From Lentinula raphanica (lineage: Eukaryota > Basidiomycota > Agaricomycetes > Agaricales > Omphalotaceae): DNA of 64,000 nucleotides. Numbering within the stretch: the stretch's first letter is position 1; each line of letters starts with the position of its first letter. Shown here piece by piece: positions 44,776-58,100 of this stretch. The notes under the pieces were generated by a model. It saw nothing but the letters and a program-made list of their open reading frames with translations. It did no database searches and was not told the DNA's origin. The translations under genes and the position numbers were made by a program. The DNA lies in NCBI GenBank assembly GCA_027919835.1, contig JANVFP010000030.1:558001-622000 (forward strand), in the 5' to 3' direction.

Positions 44776-47380
44776 AGAGAGAGAGAGAGTAGAAAAAATT
44801 GATGCCTCCCTGGACAGGTGGAACCGCAGCCACCCAACACTTGAAGGCCGCCGACTCATCATACAAATGGTAGTAGGAGGAATGACCCAATACCTGAGCA
44901 AAGTCCAAGGAATGCCAAAAGAGATAGAAGACAAACTTATCAAACGAATCAAAACCTTCTTCTGGGATGATAAATCACATCCGCAGGTCAACCGAGAGAC
45001 AATTGAAGCACCCATTGAAAGTGGGGGATACAACCTCCTTGATTTAATGGCAAGGAATGAGGCTATCCTAGTGACATGGTTACAGGACTACCTAGATTTC
45101 AGCAAAGATCGAGCAACCTGGACCTATGTAGCAGATGCGCTGATAGCCCACCATATACCTAAATCGGAAATGAACATTGAGGAACATGACAGAGTAAACA
45201 TTTTCTTACAATCTTGGAAAACAGATCGAACGAAGCTACCACCAGACATCCGACAGATGTTGAATATTGCTGACAAGTATGGAGTACGGCTGGATGGACT
45301 GGCGTTCTCCAGAGATATAATCCGCCAGATGCCAATGTGGCTACATATCGAGGCGGTGAAGCTGCGCAAACTGAATCGAAGCAAGGAAGTTGAGTGCCTG
45401 AAGAAAAATCATGCAGTCCGAACTGTAGGTGATGCAGAAACACTAGCAAGAAAATCCCAAACAGCACGACACACTAAAAGGTCAAACTGCAAATGCACCG
45501 CATGTACAGACACGCGGCGGACCACACCATGTAACAACCCAGGAAGATGTTTTGCAAAAGCCCGACAACTGATACACTGCCTCCCTCCGAAATGGAATCC
45601 AATGGTAAGGCAGAATGAGGATGTAGAACCAGATGATCTCCCGATACCCGAAAATGAAGAAAGTCGCACCTTTGACTGGAGAATAACCACGAAGGGGAAC
45701 TTATCAGATGCATTCCGGATCTTCACAATGGGAGAAAAATCAAATGACCTCTGGATTAGTGAATGGGATCCAGACCGCCCCCAAAACTATATAGATGTAT
45801 ACACAGATGGATCCTGCGATAAGAATGGAGACGACGATGCTTCTGCAGGCGCCGGAATCTTCTGTGCCCACGACCCAGGAATATCACGAGCAATACGCAT
45901 TCCCAAATCCCTAAAACAAACAAATCAGACTGGCGAAATCATTGCAATAAAGGAAGCAGTGGAGGGAACTCACCCCAAGCACGAACTGACAATATGCAGC
46001 GACTCCCGGACAGCACTCGACGGTCTCACTACACTGAGACAGAAGTGGGAAGATACAGGGTACATAGGCGTTGAAAACGCGGATGAATTCAGGGTTACCA
46101 CTGCAAGACTGAGAACGCGGAAGGCAATTTCCACGATGAAGAAAGTAAAAGCACATGTTGGTATCGAGGGGAACGAAGAAGCCGACAGACTGGCGAATGA
46201 AGGTCGAGTCAAACCGAATGAGGATGCGATAGACATGGTAATCCCTGGACATCTACGCCTGACAGGAGCCAAACTACGCTGCATGAATCAATCCATGCTG
46301 TACAAGGCCATCAAAATTCAGAAAATGAAACGGCCACAGCAACAAAAGAAACTGAGTAGAAGAGCAACGTTGGAAAACATCGAGCGCGCAAAATTAGGAG
46401 CGCTGACTATCTCGGGCAAAACCCCAACGACGAAGCGAATATGGTGCTCACTGAGACACAAAGACTTCTCCCGACAATTTCGATACTTCCTCTGGATGAC
46501 TATTCACAACGGTTACATGATTGGGAGGTTCTGGGACCGGACTGAAGAACCATGGAAAGGAACATGTGCATTCTGCGGTGTAGAAGAGACAATGGAACAC
46601 ATTCTCACTGAATGCAGAGGCCCGGGTATGGAGGAAATATGGTCACTATGCGAGGATCTATGGAGAAACAAAAAAACAGAATGGATCAGACCATCATTCA
46701 ACGAAATCATGAGCTGTGGACTCACCGAACTGAAGGACTCCAGAAACAACATCAGTAAGGGTGACTCGCGCCTGTACCGAATCCTTGTTTCCGAATCGGC
46801 ACATCTGATATGGAAGCTCCGGAATGCAAGAGTCATCCAAGGGAAGGGCTTCCCATCGACAGAGGAAATTCTGAACAAATGGCGCTACCAGATAAATGCT
46901 AGGCTGAGGACAGACTGCCTACTAACAAATTCAAGATATGGCTGCAAGAAAGTCAAAAAGACAATGGTTATCAAAACATGGCAGGATATACTTCATGACA
47001 GGGACAATCTTGCTGAAGATTGGACCAAGGATAAGGGGGTTTTAGTGAGTAGAGGGGCCGATGTGGGTTGAGAAAAGCAGGTGATGGAATTAAGGAGTTA
47101 TGTTTATGTCTATGTCTATGCATCCATGGTATGGGGAAGGAAGGAAGGAGAAGAGGCGAGAAAGGTGAAGGTAGCGGGAAGAAGGAAGGGAGAAGATCGG
47201 CCCAGAGTCTCACACGAAGCGCCCTGCCCGGGCGCCAGTGCATCAAGCATTTCCTCCGGTGGATCCAAGTGATCAACAGCATAGTTTGGTACTTTCTATG
47301 TTACATAGCGGCTTGAGGGAGACGACTTCGTCGTTGTTCCCGAGAGTGAAACGCTCCACAAAAAAAAAAAAAAAAAAAAA
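44776..47380 (+). mobile_element. 5'-truncated non-LTR retrotransposon (LINE, Tad-like) with poly(A) tail
   Basis: An insertion of about 2.6 kb flanked by a 15 bp direct repeat. One frame is open from about 44791 to 47071 and encodes the C-terminal part of a LINE polyprotein. It begins at the end of the reverse transcriptase region (SLDRWNRSHPTLEGRR). A cysteine-rich linker (CKCTACTD) follows. Then comes an RNase H domain with its acidic set: VYTDGSC, TGEIIAIKEA, CSDSRTALDG and VGIEGNEEADRLANEG. A zinc-knuckle zf-RVT ends it (CAFCGVEETMEHILTEC). The endonuclease and most of the reverse transcriptase are missing. The 3' end is a 21-base A run (47360-47380). A GA-repeat at the 5' junction (44776-44790) may be junction filler. 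The frame is intact, so insertion looks recent relative to decay of the host pseudogene. Confidence 0.92.
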
Positions 47381-47395
47381 GAAACTTAAAGAGAG
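47381..47395 (+). repeat. Target-site duplication, right copy
   Basis: GAAACTTAAAGAGAG directly after the poly(A) tail, identical to the left copy. Pseudogene sequence continues immediately after it. Confidence 0.92.
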
Positions 47396-47526
47396 TGGCA
47401 CGTTACAGATGATGTAGACCAGTCATAGGCGCTCGACTTTATGTAATCAATCGTGAGATAAGCGCTGGGCGCTGGCGACTAACTTCGATTTCTTTCTTTC
47501 TTTTCCGATTCGACTTGTGTTCGACA

Positions 47527-49166
<1,640 letters not shown>

Positions 49167-49508
49167 TATGCATGATAGTTGATTACGATTTGACTTATTC
49201 CTTCGTACGCGTGCCAGTGCAACCTGCAGAGACTCGACATGAGAAGGCTGTTGTACTTCAAGCTTGTTTTTTCGGCGTTGCTGTTGGTAAGTAGAGGCCA
49301 GAGTGCGTGGCGTAGCTGGGACAACAATTGAGTTTCACCGGCCGGCAAATTGAGAAATTCGATTGTTTATCCCGAAAAGGAAAGATTTACATTGGACAGG
49401 CGTCGATGGCCCAAATGCCTGCCATTGCTGCCAAATATCCATTGAACCTTCTTGTCCTCTATCCTTCACCATCCTCCCTCCAACTTCTCCCTCTACATAC
49501 CCTATCCT
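49167..49508. other. Intergenic spacer and EAF promoter
   Basis: 3' flank of KRR1 and the upstream region of the EAF gene. No other gene recognised. Confidence 0.5.
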
Positions 49509-51236
49509 ATGCCTCCAAGCTCCAATACCTCATGGACACCGTCTGCTGGTCGGCACCAACTCAATATCGGTTCCTCTCTCGGTCGAGCGCTGAGAGCACG
49601 GAAAAACAACGCCCCTGGTCCTGCTAAGAGGAATGTCTTGCCTGAACGCGAGTTTTACTCTGTAAGATGTAAGCTACTTTTCACCAGGAATATATACTTT
49701 CTCTCACACCGTGGATTCCTAGACGGCCACAAGCCCCGCGCATCGACTCCACCAAACCCGGCTCCTTGGAAGTTAATCGAACGACCGACGACTCATCTGC
49801 ATCAGTCACTGTAGAACATGCCAGCACACAAGTGCGAGTTGTCCTTTACTGTCCGATATACATTCAACTAACACGCAACACGCAACACTTGCAGCCCGGA
49901 GAATTATATGTGTTCCCTGGGAAAGAAGTGATCTCAAAGGAATGGATTTGTATTCTGATATACGACGAAGAGACTGGGGTACGTCTCTTGCAGCAGTGTT
50001 TTATTGCATTGATATCCTCCCTAGGGCTACACACTCGAGAAACTCGAATCCTCCATTGCTCTCGGTGCTCCAGAGAAACGAGCAGGATCTACCCGGCCTT
50101 CCCGTACGTCCGGTAACGCCGCATAATCTGCATTGCATTGCATATCTGCTAACACGTTCGCAATAATAATAGAATCCCCGTCTGCGCAATCAAATTCGCC
50201 TCCAGCCTCTACTCCCTCCAGTAGTACTCATCAGGCTACTAATCTAAATGACAACATCGAGGATCCTCCTGCATCAATACCAATGGAAGTGGATGGCGCA
50301 GAGGAGGATGAAATCCTCAACGTTCAAATTGAGACTCCTGCACCGCCTGCACCTCCTGCCGGTCAGCGTCCGAAAAAATCTCTTCCCCACAGATCTCTTC
50401 CTCGTCCAGAACAAGAGACAGCACAATCACAATCACATTCCACCCCGACATCTAGTATCCCCCCACCACCGAAACCGATCCAAACACCCGTCGCAACCTC
50501 CAAAACCAAAACCAAAGAACCAAAGAACAAGAAACCCACAACTACCAAGCGAGCAACGCCGACTTTCTCAGACGGCGAGGACGAGACACTCGAATTCGGA
50601 CGCGTTACAAAACGGAATCGGGTTTCGCCTGTATTGCCTGTACTGCCCGCTGCCCCAGAACCCACCAGGCGTGGTCTTTCGCCCTCTCGACTGGAACTGC
50701 CTGGGATGGCGAACGCTGTCGTTCAACCGCCTCCTGTACCCGTCTCAACCAAACCCGTCCCAGCCAAGTCCGAGTCTTCATCGACATCATCGAATGCTCG
50801 ATCTCAACGACCACCTCCTTCTCCAGTCATGGTCGTTTCCGATTCCGATTCCGACGACGATTCTGCCAACGGTGGATGGGTCCAAGTCCCAGTCGCTGCT
50901 GCTACTTCAGGCTCTGCTGTCGAACCCACAGCGCCTGCGCCTGAGGATGAAGGAGAGGGAGAGGAGATCGATCTAAACGAGTTCAACACGTTGTTGAATG
51001 AAGAGTTGTTTGAGGAGCAGGATCAGGATCAATACCAGGGGCAGTATCAATACCAAGACCAATACCCAGACTCAACCGCCCCTCTAGACGACTTCCTCGC
51101 AGCAGCCATCGCACCGGAGGAGTCCCCGGTGCTTCCGGTCGCGAGGGGACAGCCGATATCGTTGAGGCAGTTTGCGGGAGGAGATAGTGCGGACGAAGAG
51201 GACTTTTCGTCGAGTGAGGAGAGTGATGAGGATTGA
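49509..51236 (+). CDS. EAF-type RNA polymerase II elongation factor (ELL-associated factor family)
   Basis: Five exons: 49509-49668, 49734 (or 49723)-49831, 49895-49978, 50025-50103, 50173-51236, about 494 residues. The EAF domain covers residues 1-140: LNIGSSLGRALRARK, RNVLPEREFYSVR, IDSTKPGSLEV, ASVTVEHASTQPGELYVF, CILIYDEETGGYTLEKLESS. The rest is disordered: Ser/Pro-rich, basic (SKTKTKEPKNKK), then acidic (SDSDSDDD; EEIDLNEFNTLLNEEL) with a Gln/Asp/Tyr repeat (DQDQYQGQYQYQDQY) and an acidic end, as in transactivating EAF tails. EAF binds ELL and stimulates transcript elongation. The second exon start is problematic. The acceptor at 49722 gives the conserved VRYGHKPRAS but then loses the frame; the acceptor at 49733 keeps the frame and drops about four conserved residues. 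Confidence 0.82.
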
Positions 51237-51239
51237 TAG

Positions 51240-51400
51240 GGTGAGAGAGAGAGGGGGGGTGAGAGGGTCAGAGAGGGAGAGGGACAGAGGGAGATGGAGA
51301 TACTGAGGGAGAGAAAGGCCTAGGATGATTGAGGGACAGAGAGAGGTACGACGAGGAAGGTACGACTCACGAGGAACTACGAGGAGCTTCGAGGAGGTTA
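51240..51400 (+). repeat. GA-rich low-complexity tract
   Basis: About 160 bases of almost pure purine on the plus strand (GAGAGAGAGAGGGGGGGTGAG and similar) directly after the EAF stop codon. Such tracts can form triplex structures; here it is probably 3' UTR or flank. Confidence 0.8.
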
Positions 51401-52447
51401 AAAGTGGATTGTGGCGAGTTATTCGACCTCCCCTTCGCCTTCGCCACATAAGGCCTACATAAGGCCTAAGGCTAAGGATACATCTGGAATTTACAGGAAT
51501 CATTATCTGTACATAGTACATACATACAACACTTTGCATATGATACATATCGTTCATAACTGCATGGACCGGTTAGCTAAGAGCTTCAGGAATCAGCATA
51601 CACATATTTATGGTATACCGTAGTACGGACTACGGGAGTGGACTCGAGAAGGCGTCGTAGAATACATTATTTGGCAACCTGCTATAGCCTATTGGACAGA
51701 AACTGCAGCTCGGTGTACATAGATGTTGCTGTTTGTGAATCAAATCTCCCCAATGCGACTCATAGAGGGTCTTGCTGTTTGCCATCATGATGATTGCCAG
51801 GTTGCACTTTACAGATCGCCGTGTGGATCGACCCGCCTACCCAATTCTGGTAAAATCTCATTAGGACTGATCATGAATAGGGTAAAACTCCATAACTCCG
51901 ATATCTTGCCCCAGGCTCGATTCTATCAGACTGATTAGGACAAGATTGAGCATCATTCGAAGATATTGTTCATCGCAATTCGCGAACCACCTTGAGTCTG
52001 TATTGAAAATTCAAACGGAAAATTTCCCAATATCTGCAGATTTTTTCTAATCCCCAGGACTCAGTAGGCCAACAGCAGGTAGCATCAAATCAGATCCCCA
52101 CTGTATCTATATAATCAAGTTTATTTCTGGTATGTACTAAGTAAGTACTAAGTATGGACCAGGCGACGACTATTTTATTCACCCTCTTCAGAGTACTATA
52201 TTGGGGTCCCGCGATTGCAGGACTTCAAGCTTCAAGCTCAAGCTTCATACCTTACGGTACTCCAAAATCTCCCCGGCTCTGCTATTTGTATCGTATGAAC
52301 ACGCGCGACGCGGCCCAATGAAACCCCGACCGTGGCAGCCTGATCTTGATTCTGAGGCAAAATCGCTGGGTGTATTCTTCAAGGTCATGGGATGAAACGA
52401 GTCGTTGGGGAGTCGGGACGCCAGATTCGCAGATTTGAGTAGATGGT

Positions 52448-52721
52448 ATTCGCTGTTGTTGTTTTTTTCAAGGCTTCTCAAGCTACTGCTCGGTGGAATG
52501 AATTTGAATAGAGAGAGTGGGTATTGGAGGTAGTCGGAGTCCCACTGTTGTACTCAGGAGACCGAAACTCCCAAAAGGCTAGCCCAAAGTAGTTTCCATT
52601 CGCTGTTGTCTCTTTCTCAAGTTTTCAAGGCTTCTCAAGCTCGGTTGAAATTGAATAGAGAGAGTTGGTATCGAAGGGAGTCGGAGTCCGCTAGCCCAGA
52701 CAGAGCAGTTTCAAGGAGGAC
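52448..52721 (+). repeat. Divergent tandem duplication, unit about 125-150 bp
   Basis: Unit 1 (52448-52597) and unit 2 (52598-about 52721) both start ATTCGCTGTTGT. They share CAAGGCTTCTCAAGCT, GAATAGAGAGAGT, GTCGGAGTCC and GCTAGCCCA in the same order, with indels between. Confidence 0.8.
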
Positions 52722-55084
52722 TCGAGGAAGCCCGAAGTCACATCGTGTCAAAGTCCAGACTAAGCTGCCAGTGGAAGAAGGGGGCTCTTGCCAGCCCAAG
52801 TACCGTCCGAGCCAAGAGTGTGACATAGTATTGAGATTGAAACTCCTGAAGCGTTGCCACCGTCCTTCGCCATCCGGCTGGCAAGAGTCATGATGCAGAC
52901 GTAATAACACTGGGAGGGTTCTTGATGATCTGAGCACTGAGCATTGAGCAACGGTAAGTAAAGTTCCGCCTTTCAAGCTGGTGCACCTGTGATCTTCCCT
53001 TGGCAACTCTGCTCAGCTGGGGTTTGGATACTTTGAAAAGTTCTCTTGTTCCCCACTGGCTGAGATTGTGCATATGAAATGATTCATGATTCAAAAATTC
53101 TCGTTCGAAGGAACACCGATGGTGACTTATGATTTATGAGTTCGAAGCATTGATGTTCCTTAGCCTGCAAAATATGCCCTGGTAAGTAATTTGCATCCGT
53201 TCGAAGCACATAGTCAAGACTCAAGACTAGACCTTGATTGTCTCTTGAAACAATCTACTCACCGATACCTCTGCACGAGTCTACCCACTGACGTGCATCG
53301 AACGTTCGTTCATGGACCGTGAATATTAAATAAGTGCCATGACCTATCGCACCTGGTTGTCAAAGAGAAACGCAGTCACAGGGCGCAAACCACAAAGCAC
53401 CAACCTCGAATGTTTGTCGGAGCTCCTCCGACGATATGTGGCAGAGAAGAGAATATTCCACAGAATGAATGATGTACTTATGTGTAAAAGTTATCCTTTT
53501 GAAAGACAACAATGACTCTACGGATTACCCATACTCCGTCGACAAAAAGCAATACGTCCAACTACACCACCATCTTGTGAGGATATCTGGGAGATATCGC
53601 CCGGATGACATCTAGACAACTGCGGGCAGATATCGCACGGCGACCCAAAATATATCTCCAGGATGTCCAATTCCCAATCTGAGGCTTAACTTTTGACACG
53701 TCAAATGGTCTCCCTCAGATATCTTTGTAGATACATCATAGAGATGGTATACATATCCTCAAGATGTATACAGCCTGCCCCATTCCGTACCTGCTCAGCA
53801 TTGATATTAGCTCTTCTACTGTACCCGCTCATTGCACTCGAAACAGAATACCATGAATCAAATAAGTAGTTGATTGGGGATTCATCATATACTATAATAC
53901 TTAAATAATGGTGCGTGCTCTGTAAAATTTACTGTCTGTAATTACTTGTGCTAACCTTCTCCTCCCAGGCGACTCGCAATTTGCAAATCCTCTGCACTGC
54001 ACTTGTCCGGGATCTCTATATGCAACGAACAAAAGACTCCAGTGCTATGCCCTGTTGACACAAATAAGAAAGGGCTTTTCAGAAGATTAGTATAGAAATT
54101 CACCTCGTATGTACACGTTTGCAACACCGGCGCGCGGCGTCACCAAACAAGATGTCGGAACACTCTGTGAAATGTGTGGAATAGTGTCCGTCAACCTCAA
54201 AGATGGAATTGGTTGTTGATTCGAGTCGGACTGAGATGTTTGTGTCAGATATCAAAAGACATACTATGAGCATTCAAAATTCACCAGCGTTGTGACTCGG
54301 AGGCACGAGAATCGAGTTTCTTTGCTTGAATTTGAACGCACAGTGGCGCGCGCACGAGTCAATGTAACAATGTGTCGTCCAGTCCAAAAATTTCGCTAGT
54401 ATGTCAATGATATAAGGCTTAAGGAAGTAGAGCTTTAACACACCTTTTCCTTTTCCTCCCTGACTGCCGCTGCGGAAGACAGTCACTGAGTCATCTCAGG
54501 AGTTGTCCATTTGAGGGAGCCTAGACATTTCAACTTGAGCATTGAGCATGACCGTCGACCGTAAAGATAAACTGCAGGCTGAAGGAAACTGGGACTGCCT
54601 CCTGCTACTGTGCACAGATACTTCTCAATGAAACGGTAAGTATTACTGTATGAGCCTCACAGTTTTTGAACAATGAACGTACCTTCACTCGACACAGCTC
54701 GACACTTGCAACCAACTTAATCCAGTTACAGAGCTTTGCCTTGAGAACTTAGCGGGCAGAAGGAAATGGCATTGCCATTCTGCATCTTCTTGTCAAGCAG
54801 AAAACAAAGGCTTCAAAAATGTTGAGAAATTGTGGTTAGAGTTACGTTCAAAGGTTCAAGTGGCACAAGCTTGTTCAAGTTCAAGTTGTGTTGAAGTTAT
54901 GTAATGAGTGCATGCCGCCCAACAAACTTGGGATATGTTTATGTGGGTTTGAAGATACACTGTAGATGTACACAGGATATTATAGAGAGGATAAGGGAGA
55001 CATTGCCAATGTAGCTGAGATGTATCTGTGGGATATCTAGAGGCTCAATGAGGGATATGCTGGCATGGAGATCAAATTGATGCT

Positions 55085-55149
55085 GTCAAGATATCTCGCT
55101 GGTATTTCACGCGAATGTTCTGGGCATCTCACGCCTGAGATATCTTGAC
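55085..55149. repeat. Inverted repeat with 13 bp perfect arms
   Basis: GTCAAGATATCTC at 55085-55097 and its exact reverse complement GAGATATCTTGAC at 55137-55149, separated by 39 bp. It could be the end of a miniature element or a hairpin. Confidence 0.75.
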
Positions 55150-58100
55150 GGTCTCAGAACAAACTGGTGGTGTACATACCTGGATTTCCGACTAACCAAG
55201 TATTCCGGAATCGGAGAGGTTCAAGTTGCGACGAGATTCAGAACTGTGACAGTCCCGGGCTCTTTTTCTATAGATGCTCAGCGCTCAATTGTCATAAGTC
55301 ACTAGTAGTAGAAAACGACGGGGTCGGCCTTACCGTCACTACGCGTGTCTAGACGTCTATGAGTCGCAGACACTGCGAGTTCATAGAAGGGGCTGCACAC
55401 TTTCGAAATTTCTAGGCTTTTGTCTGAAGAAGTCAGAATATTACAAGGTTTCCATCTGGTTTCCATTGCATTTGAGATGGAACAGGGTGAAATTTACGGT
55501 GCACGGCGGTGGTTCAACTGGCGTTAATTATGCGTTTACACTCAGGTTAATCCGAGTCCCAGAGAAGTTGGCAAACAACTGGCAGCCTAGCTGTGTCGGC
55601 GATCAAGCATAGTTTGCGTTACCTCGGGTTCTGTAGGTGATGGTTGTGGTGAATTCGTGGAAGGTAGGAAATCTGAAAGAGTGACGATGACACTGCGGTC
55701 TACGAAGTTGAAGCGAGTCGGAGTAGGTCGGAGTACGAACTGCGCAGTATTTAGTAAGCGCCCAGCTGGGCGTCTAGCAAGTTTTCCGACTCCTTCCAAG
55801 TTTTCCGACTTCTTCCAAGTCCCGAACGGTACAAGGGGTTGAGGAATTCCCTCCATAGCAGGTAATTGAGCAAACGTTGGACGTCCAACCTTAGCATCAC
55901 AAACGTTTGCAGAACGCACTCGCAGCTACTATGAACAATTGAGCTGGAAATGTCAACAAGTTGAATGAAGTCAATCATCGAGTCTGCCGCTGTGTTCAAA
56001 GGTTCAAAGTTATACAGGTGATGTTATCGTCAAAGGCAAGTTAAGGAATTCAATTCGTTATCATATTTCACTCTTTGACTGATCCCGTATGCTTCCTATG
56101 AATTGTTTTTTGAAAAACAAGGCTCCAGCCTCAAGGCCTCACCTCCCAATGGTCTCCAATGGTTCGAACTTTGCCATAGGCCCACTTCTATAATTCCATA
56201 CCGTTCTATACCGTTGAACTTCTTGCTCATAAGTAAGTACCACTACTATCTATGATTACTAGGGATCATACTACCCATTACCGCCTGGACTTGTCAGAAT
56301 TCGTCCATCTTCCATCTTCCAGGCTCAACCTCAAGCCTTCGAGTTGCTTCGCCGCTACTGAAATACTGTCATGATTCATCGAACTGACATACGTGAGTTT
56401 TATCATTGACTTATTCCCGCAGTTGCTCGAAAGTTGTTTCAATGTTTGAAATTTCTCATCAGTGAATCGGACGACGGACATGGTGAACTTTGATCCTACT
56501 TACATGTACAAAGACAGGCCTAAATTTCTGAATACCCACTCAGCATTCCCACCGGGAACGAACGTTCAACGAAATGTGGCTATTCGTCGGCAATCGAACA
56601 AAATTCATTGAAAGGTCAGCAGTGAGGATTATTCAATATTCAAGTTCTCTTTGCTTCGTGGAATCATCATTTCGAAGTTTTTCCTGTTCAAGCTCGACTT
56701 AACCTTGTATTCATCCTCCAAGGTCGACATCCCAAGCAGTCTTGCAATGGCAACACAAGCCTATATGCAAAGCCCACCATTGGGTCTGAAGGCGCCTACT
56801 TGAAACATGCCACATTTGCTTCAATTCAATCTGACCAATAAGATACGTCGTTTGGATTCATGAACCGTGATACTCATTCGTCGCCCCTTCAGTACTTCGC
56901 AGTGGCAATCAGATGCTCAGTTTTCTTCTTCAAGCCTTGCCTGGTTTTGTTTGAAGTAACATTTGGGTAAGTCTGCGAATCCACGAACTGCCTGAAAACC
57001 AGGATCATTCCTGCCAGAGGAGCGGCAAAATTCGAGCATTGGATGATCAGTGCAGATACCATCTACTCCCATTTGTAAAGACTAAAGTGCCAACTTCGAG
57101 AACTAATAATAGTAAGTTCGGGGCTCCTGAGCTCCAGGTTCTCAACTTTAGATATATACGAGTCAGCACCGATTCGAAATGATTCAAAAGGCTAACCTGC
57201 CATCAGATATTTTTGGAGTCTAGGGGCCCCGTATAACGTTGCTACTGGTGAGGCCTGAAGGCCTGAACTATGAACTTCAGAACGGCATCAAATCGACTCG
57301 GAATCGAGCACAATGACCTACAATGACTCTGAATAACGCTGATGAGAGCAGCAAAACTCGTGCTTCGAGTGAAGAAGGGGTTCTCGAGTTGTATAGACCT
57401 TTCAAGGTGTTCGGAGATCTTGAATCCTTGTACAAAATGACCGCTAGGGAGTTTCATGATTGTGTTTTTTTGCGTTAGCCTCGCGATTCGTTGCGACTTC
57501 GACGCCTTCGTTGATGAAATTATCCTTGCTAGTAACTTTAGGACTTTAGGACTCAATTCATCTAGATGCAAGACCCGAATGGTCTGGTAACAGGCATAGC
57601 AAATCGGATTTAAGAGTTATTGGTATTCTGCCATAAGTGTCTGGGTGAAGCGGAAGCTTCAAGTTGCTTTAAAAGTATGGACTGTTGCTCATCGATTGCA
57701 AATGCCTGCCAGAGTTGTGGCATGGGTGGCACGAATGGAATTCTGGTCATTCCGCGACGACTCGTAGAGCGTAAGAGTTTGCTCCCGTGAGGGGTTCTCA
57801 TAGGTTGACTTAAGCTCCGAAATTGGGCATTGTCAACCTTCTTCTAATGCTTCCAATGCTCCCTCCATTTAGGAATCAATAAGTACTGTAGAATTCCGCC
57901 GGTTTTGCTTCCTGTCTCCTCTCAAATCTGTTTCAATTCTAGGCAGGATCATGTACATAGCCTGTACTTCGTACTACAATTCTCATAACCGAAAACTCGT
58001 AAAGTGCTTCAGTTTTCATTAAAGAACATCGGTTCAACATAGATCGGACTGCGTGGCAGAGGGTAGTATGTACGTTGTACTTTGGCATCACAGTGCCAAG

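Larger units (their letters stand above)
43727..47460 (+). pseudogene. Decayed tandem duplicate of the methyltransferase-GT8 gene, split by a LINE
   Basis: From 43727 the sequence repeats 41570 onward: first the promoter, then a start region (near 43981-44030), at clear but imperfect identity. Compared with the intact gene it has lost a block equal to about 42095-42603 (methyltransferase core) and one equal to about 42925-43560 (GT8 core with the DXD). It also has small indels and stops, such as TAG at about 44526. Retained islands include the VDSAYAMN peptide (about 44467-44490) and the HVVDCGLAEEDRE peptide (about 44560-44600). The 3' end resumes at 47396 (gene end and ACTTTATGTAATC) after the inserted LINE. 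It cannot encode a working enzyme. Confidence 0.88.
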
